Positions 18,370-26,762 of a stretch of 64,000 nucleotides of DNA are shown piece after piece. The notes below the pieces were generated by a model that worked only from the letters and a program-made list of their open reading frames with translations, was not told where the DNA came from and did no database searches. Source of the DNA: Pseudonocardia kujensis. Its GTDB lineage: Bacteria; Actinomycetota; Actinomycetes; Mycobacteriales; Pseudonocardiaceae. The stretch's first letter is position 1, and the number at the start of each line of letters is the position of its first letter. The DNA is taken from assembly GCF_021283305.1 (NCBI RefSeq), contig NZ_JAJSOK010000039.1, forward strand, positions 1-64,000, in the 5' to 3' direction. The translations under genes and the position numbers were made by a program.

Positions 18370-18612
18370 TGGCACCCAACCGGACTCCTTCGTCAGGAGG
18401 CGTCGGCGGAATCCGCCCAAAGGCAGCACACCCTTCCCGGGCCCGGCGGCGATGACCCCGGCCCACGCCGACGCCGATGAGACAAGCCCCTCGACGGGGT
18501 CGCTGACGCGATCCGGCGAGCCGGAACCCCCGCCGCTCGCTGCAGGACCCCGGACGGGCCGTGCTGGGACGAGCCGCAGCTCCACCACAACTCCACAACG
18601 AAGGAGTATCCG

Positions 18613-18840
18613 ATGACCGACCAGACCAGCGTCCCCAGCATCGACGGTGTCCCGCTCGACCTGAGCCCCGGCACGATCCTCGACGTCGGCGACGCCTGCG
18701 ACCAGGGCTTCACCACCGACATGCGGCGAGGCCGCTACGACGTGGGGGAGTGGATCGCCTGCCCGGACTGCGGGCACGAGCACCAGATCGTCGCAGTGAC
18801 CCTTTTCGGCATCGCCCACAACATCCGCGTCGTGAGCTGA
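18613..18840 (+). CDS. Small protein with a C-x-x-C-G-H zinc motif
   Basis: 75 residues from the ATG at 18613, with AAGGAG 9 bases upstream. The only motif is WIACPDCGHEHQIVAVTL, one half of a zinc ribbon; the other ligands may come from Cys29 and the His residues or from a second subunit. A strong hairpin terminator follows 12 bases after the stop. A freestanding single-gene transcript. Unknown role. Confidence 0.65.
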   Translation: MTDQTSVPSIDGVPLDLSPGTILDVGDACDQGFTTDMRRGRYDVGEWIACPDCGHEHQIVAVTLFGIAHNIRVVS

Positions 18841-18852
18841 CGCCACCGCCTT

Positions 18853-18878
18853 GAGGGGCCCGGCTTGCCGGGCCCCTC
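18853..18878 (+). terminator. Strong hairpin after the 75-residue gene
   Basis: The inverted repeat GAGGGGCCCGG / CCGGGCCCCTC has a 4-base loop. It has no T-run, as is usual in high-GC actinobacteria. Confidence 0.75.
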
Positions 18879-19003
18879 AACGCATCTCGGCACCAGCGCT
18901 CCCTAGTCCGACACCCGGGCGATGAGGCTGCGCGGGTCCACGCGCAACTCGGTCGGTGCCGCGGTCGCCGCGGAACTGTGAGCCAGCGACGTAGGGGGCG
19001 GGG

Positions 19004-19204
19004 GTGGCCGAGCAAGACACCGAGACCACCGCCGCGGCGGCGACCGTGCTGCAGCGGATGCTCACAGGAAGGATCAGCGAGGACCGGGCATTGCAGTACC
19101 TGCGCACCGAGTGGGTGCGCTCGGGCGGCGAGGTCATCACCGACCCCGGGCGCCGTCGTGCCCAAATTCGTGATCTGCCCGCCGCCGGTCACCGACCACA
19201 CCTG
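19004..19204 (+). pseudogene. Small hypothetical protein, probable one-base frameshift
   Basis: A GTG at 19004 starts MAEQDTETTAAAATVLQRML, then ISEDRALQYLRTEWVRSGG. At about 19145 the more protein-like continuation (VVPKFVICPPPVTDHT, stop at 19204) is in the next frame. Repaired, the product would be about 66 residues. No known domain. It stands between a terminator and the third IS3 element. Confidence 0.35.
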
Positions 19205-19392
19205 AGTCCAGGCCCGGCGGCAGGGGGTGGCCGTGGGAGAGGGGTTTGCCGCGCAGCCACACCCGCCAGGCACGGTGCAACATCAGGGCACGTGAAGTAC
19301 CACCTACGACCCTACGGCGAGAACGGGACTGCCCAGACTTCGGTTGACTCCTGGCCTGTGAGGACGTGCTCCTCGCTGGAAGGATCGACATC

Positions 19393-19701
19393 GTGCCCAA
19401 GCCGTTCCTGAAGGAGTTCCGCCGCGACGTGATCGCTGTCGCCCGCCAGGGCGACCAGTCCATCGCGGCGGTCGCACGGAACTTCGGGATCTCCGAGTCC
19501 TGCCTCTCACGCTGGCTCAAGATCGCCGACCGGAAAGACGGCATCACCCCGGACACACCCGCCGCGCCGGCCAGGACGGGCGAGATCGACCTCGAGGCGG
19601 AGAACCGCGAGCTGCGCAAACGCACGAAGCAGCTCGAGCAGGAGAACGAGATCCTGCGCCGGGCCACTGCCTACTTCGCCCGTGACGTGCTCCCAAAATG
19701 A
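19393..19701 (+). CDS. IS3-family orfA (copy c)
   Basis: About 102 residues from the GTG at 19393. The HTH region contains FRRDVIAVARQGDQSIAAVA, then NFGISESCLSRWLKIA; the zipper is LEAENRELRKRTKQLEQENE. It ends LPK-stop inside the slippage sequence shared with orfB. Intact. Confidence 0.85.
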   Translation: MPKPFLKEFRRDVIAVARQGDQSIAAVARNFGISESCLSRWLKIADRKDGITPDTPAAPARTGEIDLEAENRELRKRTKQLEQENEILRRATAYFARDVLPK

Positions 19702-20564
19702 TGTACCCGCTGGTCCTCGACCTCGCCGACAACGGAATCCCTGTCGCGGTGACCTGCCGGGTGTTGGGCTTTAGCAAGCAGGCCTTCTACAAGTGGCGGG
19801 CCAAGCCCGTTTGCGACCGGGACTACGACGACGCTCACCTGGTCAATGCTGCGGTCGACGTCCACCACGACGACCCCGAGTTCGGCTACCGCTTCATCAC
19901 CGACGAACTCGCCGGCCAGGGCTGGACGGCCTCGCGCAACCGCGTGAACCGGCTCTGCACACTGCAGAAGCTGTGGTCGGTCCACGCCCGTCAACGGGGC
20001 CGCTACCGCCGCCCGGGCCCGCCGGTGCACGACGACCTCGTGGGCCGCGAGTTCACCGCCGCGGCGCCGAACCTGTTGTGGTTTACCGACATCACCGAGC
20101 ACCCCACCCGCGAGGGCAAGCTCTACCTCTGCGCGGTCAAGGACGCCTGTTCCAAGCGGATCGTGGGCTACTCCATCGACGCCCGCATGACCTCCCAGCT
20201 CGCTGTCGACGCGCTGCGCAACGCCATCGCGCTACGCGCCCCGGACGCGACCGCGATCGTGCACTCCGACAGAGGCAGCCAGTTCCGCTCCCACGCCTAG
20301 CAGCGGGTTCTCCGCGAAGCCCAGCTCCAAGGGTCGATGGGTCGGGTCGGGACCTGCGCGGACAACGCCGCGATGGAATCGTTCTTCAGCCTCCTGCAGA
20401 AGAACGTCCTCAACCGCCGCCGCTGGCACACCCGCGCCGAGCTCCGCCTGGCGATCGTGTCCTGGATCGAGACCACCTACCACCGCCGACGACGCCAAGA
20501 CACCCTCGGCAGGCTCACCCCAGTCGAATTCGAGATACTCGCCTCGACCGCTCACGCGGCCTGA
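19698..20564 (+). pseudogene. IS3-family orfB (copy c) with an internal amber stop
   Basis: The start ATG overlaps orfA. The HTH_21 part reads YRFITDELAGQGWTASRNRV. The core has LWFTDITEHPTREGKLYLC (first Asp) and VHSDRGSQFRS (second Asp). A TAG at 20298-20300 stands where the family has Tyr or a similar residue, and translation after it stays in the same frame: MGRVGTCADNAAMESFFSLL (catalytic Glu), then YHRRRRQDTLGRLTPVEFE. A single base change killed the gene. Confidence 0.85.
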
Positions 20565-20854
20565 ACACCTACCCGACACGGGTCAACCAGAGTCTGGGCA
20601 GTCCCAACCCGATCAACAACGGCCCGAGCCGTTCGGCCGTGAGCACGGGTGGGTAGTGCGGCCGCCCACCGGTCCCGGGATCCTGACAAGCACGGGAGCA
20701 GCGGCGCGGCCACAGCGCAGTCCCTCTCCTCGCAGTGCCCGGGCGACCGAGTGATTTCTGGTTTCGTCTCCCACCTCGTGCAGGTACGGCGACACCACCG
20801 CTGCCATGGCAACCGTTCGCAGGTGCTGCCGCCGCGGTGCACCGCTTCTGGCTG

Positions 20855-21385
20855 CTACTCCGCGGCTCGCTCTGGTGCCGTCCAGAAGGCGACGAGGTGG
20901 GTCGCGGCGCTGGCCAGCCCGAGGCCTACGGCGAGGGCCGCAGCGCGCGCCCCGAATATTCGACGATCCAGGCCGGTCGCGCGGTCCACGCTCCAGCGAC
21001 CGGGCCCGTTCGCGGCCAAGGCGACGACGGCTGTGGCCAGGTTCGCCGTGTACTCCCAGCCCTCGGCGGTGATGAAGAAGCCGTTGGGCGCGTGGACGGT
21101 GCGGGCAGCGACTCCCATGGTGCTGACGACTGCGGCCGACGCCAGGGGCGTCCCGGCGCCCGCTAGTAAGAGAGCGCCGGCGCCGACCTCGACGGCGGCG
21201 CTGGCCCGTGCCTGTAGGGCCGGCTCACGGAATCCGATGGAGCCAAACCAGCTGGCCGTTCCCCTCAGAGTGCGGGCGTGTCGCACGCCGTGGGCAATCA
21301 TCGTCACCCCGACCGCTCCGCGCAGGAGCACGGCGGCGATCTCCCGTCCTGGGTGGTCCACGCCCTTGCCCCGCTGGCGCCTCAT
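20855..21385 (-). CDS. DoxX-family membrane protein
   Basis: 176 residues from the ATG at 21383-21385, with GGAG 6 bases upstream. Four hydrophobic helices are seen: EIAAVLLRGAVGVTMIAHGV, ASAAVEVGAGALLLAGAGTP, ANLATAVVALAANG, and AAALAVGLGLASAATHLVAF. The first helix with R-x-x-x-G-x-x-M-x-x-H-G matches the DoxX signature, and HAPNGFFITAEGWEYTANL is its usual loop. Members are linked to redox stress or quinone metabolism. It stands beside the broken SDR and is not tied to the catabolic operons by a shared operator. Confidence 0.75.
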   Translation of the reverse strand: MRRQRGKGVDHPGREIAAVLLRGAVGVTMIAHGVRHARTLRGTASWFGSIGFREPALQARASAAVEVGAGALLLAGAGTPLASAAVVSTMGVAARTVHAPNGFFITAEGWEYTANLATAVVALAANGPGRWSVDRATGLDRRIFGARAAALAVGLGLASAATHLVAFWTAPERAAE

Positions 21386-21690
21386 GACGTTCTCCGTTCG
21401 ATGTCCACTGTCAAGCATCCGCTGCTTGGTCTTGGCTGAAGCCATGTGGGTTTCGTGCTCCTGGGCGTCAGAGCCACGCTGAGCCGACAGGGGTCTGCCC
21501 AGACCCCGAGTAGTCGTGGCAGCTCGTACCGGTAGATGTAGCGGCTCCAGGAGCTTGCCGCACAACTGCCCAAGGCGAGGGCGCCCTCGGCGTAGGACTT
21601 CTGCGCCGACAGCATCCTGCCAGGTTGGGGCGGGACAAAAGGCGAGATTGGGTTGTCATGTGTTCCAGTCGCAAGGTGTGCGGGCACGTT

Positions 21691-22039
21691 CCCGCAAGGA
21701 TCATCAACGTAGGTTCGATCGATGGTCTGACCGTTTCCGACACACCGACGGACTCCTACTCGATGAGCAAAGTCGGCCAGCACCATCTGGCCCGTGTCCT
21801 CGCCGCCAAGCTGGGGCCACGTGGAGTCCGTGCAACTCGCGCCGGGCCCGTTCCCCTCGAAGATGACGAGGAAGACGCTTGAGCAGCACGCGGACGAGTT
21901 CGTCGCGCAGACACCACTTCGGCGCCTCGGTGAGCCCGACGATGTCGCTGGCGCAGTCATCTACCTGTCCTCCCGTGCGGGCAGCTACGTCACCGGAGCC
22001 TTGCTCACCCTCGATGGAGGCTTGACCGTCAACCGCTAG
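21691..22039 (+). pseudogene. SDR oxidoreductase, C-terminal half, inverted relative to its N-terminal half
   Basis: It reads [40 protein letters not shown] (the Tyr-x-x-x-Lys active site), then after a one-base frameshift at 21825-21840 [37 protein letters not shown] and [17 protein letters not shown] to a stop. It lacks the nucleotide-binding half. The missing half lies on the opposite strand at 22070-22456 and ends exactly beside this fragment. An in-place inversion of about 380 bases would rebuild a full SDR of about 247 residues. Confidence 0.75.
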
Positions 22040-22069
22040 ACCACCTCGTGGTGGCCGTGTTCTCCAGGT

Positions 22070-22456
22070 CAGGAGGAACGACCGGGTGAGGAAGAAAGGA
22101 GCCTTCAAGTTAGGATCGAGGACCTTTTCCCAGGCTGACGTGGGGGACTCCTCGAGCGGGGCGCCCCAGGTCGCTCCGGCGTTGTTGATGAGGATGTGCA
22201 CACCGTCGTGACCGGCCCGTACTGTCTCAGCAAGGCGCAGGCACTCGTCCTCGTGCGCGAGGTTTGCCCGGACGGCGCTGACCTCGCCGAACTCGGATAG
22301 CTCCGTGCACGCCTGCTCGCAGACGTCGGCGTTCCGCGAGGAGATCACGACGGTGGCACCGGCGAGTAGCAGGCCACGAGCGGTCATGGGCCCAATGCCG
22401 CGGCTCCCTCCGGTGACAACGACTGTGCGCCCACGAAGATCGAACAGTCCGCTCAT
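22070..22456 (-). pseudogene. SDR oxidoreductase, N-terminal half
   Basis: The ATG at 22454-22456 follows AGGAG. The sequence has the cofactor loop VVVTGGSRGIGPMTARGLLL, then ILINNAGATWGAPLEESPTS and LDPNLKAPFFLTRSFLL, where the SDR reading ends near 22070. The continuation past this point is nonsense, and the catalytic Ser-Tyr-Lys half is missing. It matches the reverse-strand fragment at 21691-22039 in type and break point. Start and ribosome site are intact, so a truncated product could still be made. Confidence 0.75.
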
Positions 22457-23048
22457 GCAATCTCCTCAGCCGCTGGGGCGGCGACCCGTACCAGCGAACA
22501 GACCGTGAGGCGCGAGGGCGCGGGCCATGCAGTAGACCGATTCAGTCAAAGTCGGGCCGGTTCGGCGCGGAGCTGCGGCGAATTCGCCTGGTCCCGGCCG
22601 TTCGATGTTCATGAGAATCACCTATTCATGGGATGCCGCCGGCGACAGCAGCACGACTCCTGTGGTGCAGGCGGCTTCATCGCTGCACTTGGCTTCGGTC
22701 AGCCCGGTGGCAGAGTGGTAGCCCTCACCCTCAGCGACCTCAGCGTCGCCGACATCCGACGCTGGCCGGCTCCCGTGGCGAGCTTCTAACTCGCCTGGAC
22801 TGCAGTGGGTTCTGATGACTGAGCTGATGTGGCTCCACCTCTTGAGGCGCCCGACCCTGTTCGACGCCCGCGCGGGCCCAGGGCCCAGGCGCGCGCCGCG
22901 CGGGACACCATCAGGCGACACCTTGTCGGAGAAGCTCCCTCTGTACGAGGTGAACCACGCCGTCCTCGGCGGCGAGCAGTTACACCACCAAGAGACGCAA
23001 CCGCACGTTGCTCCAGGCGATGTGCTTCGGAGACGACAGACACTCACA
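22457..23048. other. No gene seen
   Basis: About 590 bases between the broken SDR and operator A. I see open frames without start signals or motifs. It probably marks the junction between the decaying mobile part and the intact catabolic island. Confidence 0.4.
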
Positions 23049-23068
23049 TAATCGACCACTGTTGGATT
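23049..23068. promoter_or_regulatory. Operator site A of the shared 20-bp palindrome
   Basis: Read on the minus strand it is AATCC-AACAGTGGTC-GATTA. It lies about 65 bases before the SDR start at 23133 and abuts a TATACT -10-like box at 23068-23073. One of five copies in the window (see the sites at 27689, 35706, 43451 and 47006). It would control the SDR-TetR pair, giving autoregulation if the TetR protein is the repressor. Confidence 0.7.
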
Positions 23069-23132
23069 ATACTAGCCCCATGCAGTCCCGACATGCCTCA
23101 CTTCGGCCGCGGTCCGATCGGCAGGCGGAGCC

Positions 23133-24020
23133 GTGATCGCGCGGCCCGCTTCAGCTCTGGTCACCGGCGGTGGAACCGGCATCGGACGGCGCATCACCGA
23201 GAGGCTCGTCCAGGACGGCTACTTCGTCACGATCATGGGCCGACGAGAGGAGCCACTCCTGGATACCCAGCGCCTGCTCGGCGACAAGGTGTCAACAGCT
23301 GTGGGGTCTGTGACGAACGAAGCCGACGTGGCGCTTGCAGTCGAACAGGCGAGTGCACGCGCCCCGCTCACGGTCGCCGTACTCGCCGCCGGCACGGGCG
23401 GACGGCACGCCAAGCTTGCCTCGACTCCTCTCCGTTCGTGGCGACGAGTCTTGTCCACGAATCTCGACGGCGCGTTCCTCACCCTTCGCGCGACTGCCGA
23501 ACGAATCGCACAGAACGGCGGAGGCTCGATCGTCGCTATCTCGTCGATCGCCGCAACCAGACCCCATCACGGGATGGCGGCGTACGCCATCAGTAAAGCG
23601 GCGCTGGAGGCCCTGGTGGCGAACGGAGCCAACGAGCTCGGAGAGCAGGGCGTCCGCGTGAACGCGATTCGGGCGGGCATCGTGGACACCGACATGACCG
23701 CTGGGCTCTACGGCAACGGAGGTTTCGTCGCGCGACAGCTGAGCGAAACTCCGGTCGGCAGGCTCGGCGCAGCGAAAGATCTCGCGGAGGCGGTGTCCTT
23801 CCTCGTCAGCCCGGCGGCATCGTGGATCACTGGCGTCTGTCTGGCCGTCGACGGGGGGAACCATCTGCGTGGAACTGTCCAGGTCAACGTTCCACCACAG
23901 CTAGGCGGCGGCACGGACACTCAGCCGCCCGGATTGGACGAAGGTCGGATGCTGGTCGGACCGGATAACGGAGGTGTGAGCGAACCACCTTGCCCGGCTA
24001 CAGTTGCACAGACTCCGTGA
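23133..24020 (+). CDS. SDR-family dehydrogenase, likely 3-hydroxyacyl-CoA or alcohol dehydrogenase
   Basis: 295 residues from a GTG preceded by GCGGAG. A classical short-chain dehydrogenase: cofactor loop VTGGGTGIGRRI (residues 10-21), then LAAGTGG in place of NNAG, active-site Ser in IVAISSIAATRPHHG and YAISKAALEALVANGANELG. It ends in the usual ITGVCLAVDGGNH, then a 45-residue Pro/Gly tail of no known use. The SMGR-like Gly-x-x-x-Gly-x-Gly with GRREE suggests NADP preference. First gene behind operator A and transcribed with the TetR gene. In the island it is the best candidate for the dehydrogenation step of beta-oxidation; the true substrate is unknown. Confidence 0.8.
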   Translation: MIARPASALVTGGGTGIGRRITERLVQDGYFVTIMGRREEPLLDTQRLLGDKVSTAVGSVTNEADVALAVEQASARAPLTVAVLAAGTGGRHAKLASTPLRSWRRVLSTNLDGAFLTLRATAERIAQNGGGSIVAISSIAATRPHHGMAAYAISKAALEALVANGANELGEQGVRVNAIRAGIVDTDMTAGLYGNGGFVARQLSETPVGRLGAAKDLAEAVSFLVSPAASWITGVCLAVDGGNHLRGTVQVNVPPQLGGGTDTQPPGLDEGRMLVGPDNGGVSEPPCPATVAQTP

Positions 24021-24053
24021 TCACTTCAGTCGCCTTGCGAAGGAGCCGTCGCC

Positions 24054-24668
24054 GTGGGCCGCCCCAAAGTGCCCCTCATCTCCAAGCGCACCACCCTCGA
24101 AACCGCGCTTCGGATCATCGACGAGGAGGGCTTGGACGAGCTGAGCATCCGACGCCTCGCACGAGAGCTCAACGTCAACGGGGCGTCCCTCTATCACCAC
24201 TTCCACAACAAGGAGGACATCCTCCTCGGCTCCGCCCAGCTGGCGCTGGACGACGCGCGGCTTCTCGACGCACCGGACGCGGACTGGCGGGAGTGGTTCA
24301 TCGACCAGGCACGCCTCTACCGCCGGGCCCTGCTTGACCATCCGGCGCTGGTGACCGTGATTCTCAAGCAGCACCCGCACCGCATTGCGCTCGAGTTCTA
24401 CGACAAGGCAGTGCGCATTCTCTACGCCAGCGGTGTGCCCCGGCCGGCGATCATCCCGCTCATCGAAAGCATGGAGTCCTACACGTTCGGCTCAGTGCTG
24501 TACGCCACGGCGGCACGGAACGACACGGAACCGCTCGACGAGGCGTTCGACGCCCTCAGCGAGGCCCGTCGGGCCGCGGCCGAGCATATCGACGACGAGG
24601 TGCTCTGGGAGCACATCGCTCGGGGGATCACGGAGTCCGTGCTCGCCGCCGCGACCGCATCACGCTGA
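24054..24668 (+). CDS. TetR-family regulator, candidate repressor of the whole island
   Basis: 204 residues from a GTG start. The N-terminal TetR DNA-binding domain is clear: LETALRIIDEEGLDELSIRR, LARELNVNGASLYHHFHNKE (turn and recognition helix ending in YHHF), then DILLGSAQLAL. The C-terminal half is helical and would bind a ligand, perhaps an acyl-CoA or the substrate. It lies 33 bases behind the SDR gene, in the same transcript from operator A. It is the only regulator in the 23-51 kb region, and five copies of one TetR-type palindrome lie at its operon starts, so it is the natural candidate to bind them. Its stop overlaps the convergent epoxide hydrolase gene by 9 bases. Confidence 0.85.
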   Translation: MGRPKVPLISKRTTLETALRIIDEEGLDELSIRRLARELNVNGASLYHHFHNKEDILLGSAQLALDDARLLDAPDADWREWFIDQARLYRRALLDHPALVTVILKQHPHRIALEFYDKAVRILYASGVPRPAIIPLIESMESYTFGSVLYATAARNDTEPLDEAFDALSEARRAAAEHIDDEVLWEHIARGITESVLAAATASR

Positions 24669-25814
24669 ACGGAGCGGGCGGAAGAAGTCGCGCAGCTCCT
24701 GGGCGTACAGCTCGGGCTCCTCGAACGGCGCGAAGTGGCCGCCACGCGGGGGTTCGGTCACCCGCACGACGTTCCCGGTCCGCTCCAGCCAGGCCCGCGG
24801 CGGCCGGACGATGTCCCCCTGGAAGATCGAGAACCCGCTGGGCACCTCGACCCGGCGGGTGTGCTGGGCATGCGGGATCGCGGCGTTGGCCCGGTACATC
24901 CGTATGGAGGAGCCGATCGTGCGCGTCAGCCAGTACAGCGTGATGTTGGTAAGTATCTCGTCGCGGGTGTAGGACCGGTACACGTCGCCCTCGCAGTCGC
25001 TCCAGGCGCGGAGCTTCTCGACGATCCACGCGGCCAGGCCGGCGGGCGAGTCGGTGAGCGCGACCGCGGGGGTCTGTGGCTTCGTCCGGTGTATCGCGCC
25101 GTAGGCCCCCTCGGCGGCGCCCCAGGCCGCCGCCGACTCGAGCCACCGGCGCTCCTCCTCCGACAGCGGCGGGCCGCCCGAGGTCAGCACCGGCAGCCCG
25201 GCGTCCATCCGATGGACTCCGACGACCCGATCGGCGTGGTCGAGCCCGAGGTAGCGGCTGACCTGGCTGCCGATGTCGCCCCCCGCCGCGCCGAACCGGG
25301 TGTAGCCGAGCGCGGTCATGAGCTGCACCCAGAGACCGGCCACGGCGACCGTGTCGAGCGGGGCACCACGGGGTGCGTCGGAGTAGCCGAAGCCCGGCAG
25401 GTCCGGGACGACGACGTCGAACGCGTCGGCGGGATCGGCGCCGTGTGCACCGGGGTCGACGAGCAGGTCGATCACCTTTGTGTAGCGCCAGAACGAGTCC
25501 GGCCAGCCGTGGGTGAGCACGAGCGGCAGGACGGGGCCGGTCGTCGCCTTCGCCCGGGCGTGCACGAAGTGGATGCCCAGCCCGCCGACGGTGGCGCGGA
25601 AGCGCGGCAGCCGACCCAGGGCGTCCTCCTGGGCGGGCCAGTCGAACTCCTCCGCCCAGTACTCGACGAGCTCGCGCAGGTGGTCGAGGTCCGTCCCCAT
25701 CGACCACCCGGCGTCCTCGGGCGCGTCGGGCAAGCGCGTCGCGTGCAGCCTGGTGCGCAGGTCCTCGAGCTCGGCGGCGCTCGCGCGTGGGCTGAAGGGC
25801 TCGATCTCGGCCAT
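24660..25814 (-). CDS. Epoxide hydrolase (EHN-type alpha/beta hydrolase)
   Basis: 384 residues from the ATG at 25812-25814, with GGAG about 6 bases upstream. The N-terminal EHN domain starts IEPFSPRASAAELEDLRTRL and contains DLDHLRELVEYWAEEFDW. The fold follows: VLTHGWPDSFWRYTKVIDLL (oxyanion HGWP), AAGGDIGSQVSRYLGLDH (nucleophile Asp in GGDIG), cap Tyr residues, and GGHFAPFEEPELYAQELRDF (catalytic His). It would open an epoxide to a diol in the cytoplasm. It is last in the leftward operon from operator B, behind a luciferase-like protein that could make an epoxide. A halohydrin dehalogenase in the island also makes epoxides. Confidence 0.88.
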   Translation of the reverse strand: MAEIEPFSPRASAAELEDLRTRLHATRLPDAPEDAGWSMGTDLDHLRELVEYWAEEFDWPAQEDALGRLPRFRATVGGLGIHFVHARAKATTGPVLPLVLTHGWPDSFWRYTKVIDLLVDPGAHGADPADAFDVVVPDLPGFGYSDAPRGAPLDTVAVAGLWVQLMTALGYTRFGAAGGDIGSQVSRYLGLDHADRVVGVHRMDAGLPVLTSGGPPLSEEERRWLESAAAWGAAEGAYGAIHRTKPQTPAVALTDSPAGLAAWIVEKLRAWSDCEGDVYRSYTRDEILTNITLYWLTRTIGSSIRMYRANAAIPHAQHTRRVEVPSGFSIFQGDIVRPPRAWLERTGNVVRVTEPPRGGHFAPFEEPELYAQELRDFFRPLRSA

Positions 25815-25843
25815 CGTCGACTCCGTTCGAAGGTTCGGGTTTG

Positions 25844-26725
25844 TCACAAAAGCTCCGGGGCGAGCGTCCGCCACTCGGGCAGGGGAATCTCGGCGTCACC
25901 CCGCAGCACCTGGACGGCGACGTGATCGGCGCCCGCGTCGTGGTGCTCCCGCACCCGTGCCACGACCGTGTCGAGATCACCCCACGCCACGAGCGCGTCG
26001 ACCAGGCGGTCCGACGCCTGCTTCGGGTTCGCCCAGTCCTCGTCGGCGAAGCCGAGCCGGCGCAGGTTCGCGAGGTATCCCGGAGCGCGCAGGTAGAAGC
26101 TGATGGCTGCGCGCCCGATCGCCCGTGCGGTGGCGGGATCCCGCTCCAGCAGCAGCATCTGCTCGGGGGCAAGAAGCGGCTTGTCGCCCAGGATCTCCCG
26201 GGCCTGCCGGGTGTGCTCCGGGGTGGTGAGGTACGGGTGCGCACCGCTCGTCCGCGTGCCCGCCAGCTCGAGCATCTTCGGCCCGAGCGCGCCAAGGACG
26301 GTCCACTGAGGACCTTCCGGGCCGAGGGCGGCGAAGGGCGCGGCGTCCATCGCGTCAAGATAGGAACGCAGGTAGCTCAGCGGGCGGCGGTATTCGTGGC
26401 CGCGGACCTTGGCCACCAGCGCCGGGCTGCTCACCCCGAGCCCGAGCAGGAACCGGTCCGGATACGCCTCGGCGAGAGTTTTGCGGGCCGCCTCGGTCGT
26501 CATGGCATCGCGGGCGTAGATATTGGCGATGCCGGTTGCGACCGTCAGCCGCGACGTCGCGGCCAATAGCAGGCCCGCCATCACGAACGGGTCCCGCCCG
26601 ATTGCCTCGTTCAGCCACAGCGTCCGGTAGCCGAGCTCCTCGAGCTCGCGGGCCGCCTCCTGCGCCGCCGCGGAGGGATGGCGATCGAAGGCCGTGGTCC
26701 AGATTCCGACTCGTCCGAGTTCCAC
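25844..26725 (-). CDS. Luciferase-like oxidoreductase of the TIGR03620 type (F420-dependent)
   Basis: 293 residues. It starts MELGRVGIWTTAFDRHPSAA, then AARELEELGYRTLWLNEAIG, LLAATSRLTVATGIANIYAR, ALGPKMLELAGTRTSGAHPY and ALVAWGDLDTVVARVREHHD, then GADHVAVQVL. This series is typical of the F420-dependent subgroup with a TIM-barrel fold. The cofactor would be reduced F420, which actinobacteria make. It lies between the epoxide hydrolase and the MaoC pair in one operon. The substrate is not known; it could be an alcohol, aldehyde or unsaturated carbonyl. Confidence 0.85.
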   Translation of the reverse strand: MELGRVGIWTTAFDRHPSAAAQEAARELEELGYRTLWLNEAIGRDPFVMAGLLLAATSRLTVATGIANIYARDAMTTEAARKTLAEAYPDRFLLGLGVSSPALVAKVRGHEYRRPLSYLRSYLDAMDAAPFAALGPEGPQWTVLGALGPKMLELAGTRTSGAHPYLTTPEHTRQAREILGDKPLLAPEQMLLLERDPATARAIGRAAISFYLRAPGYLANLRRLGFADEDWANPKQASDRLVDALVAWGDLDTVVARVREHHDAGADHVAVQVLRGDAEIPLPEWRTLAPELL

Positions 26726-26762
26726 GGCTGCACCCTACACGAGCGAGCCCAACAGCGTTTGG

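Larger units (their letters stand above)
19325..20605 (+). mobile_element. IS3-family insertion sequence, copy c, with a nonsense mutation
   Basis: Inverted ends are at 19325-19348 and 20582-20605; both read GGGACTGCCCAGACT and end GGTTGAC. AAC lies directly outside each end (19322-19324 and 20606-20608), a 3-bp target duplication. It belongs to a different IS3 subgroup from copies a and b. The two orfs overlap by 4 bases at A-AAA-TGATG, a typical -1 slippage site. An in-frame TAG inactivates orfB. Confidence 0.85.

Noticed and set aside
22040-22054. CCACC-TCGT-GGTGG hairpin as a recombination site of the inversion
   Set aside because: It lies near one break point only; no matching copy was found near the other break at about 21680.
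25841-26569. Long rightward reading frame across the luciferase-like gene
   Set aside because: It is the antisense shadow of a well-supported gene; composition and lack of start signal argue against it. The same holds for many long frames opposite real genes in this GC-rich DNA.
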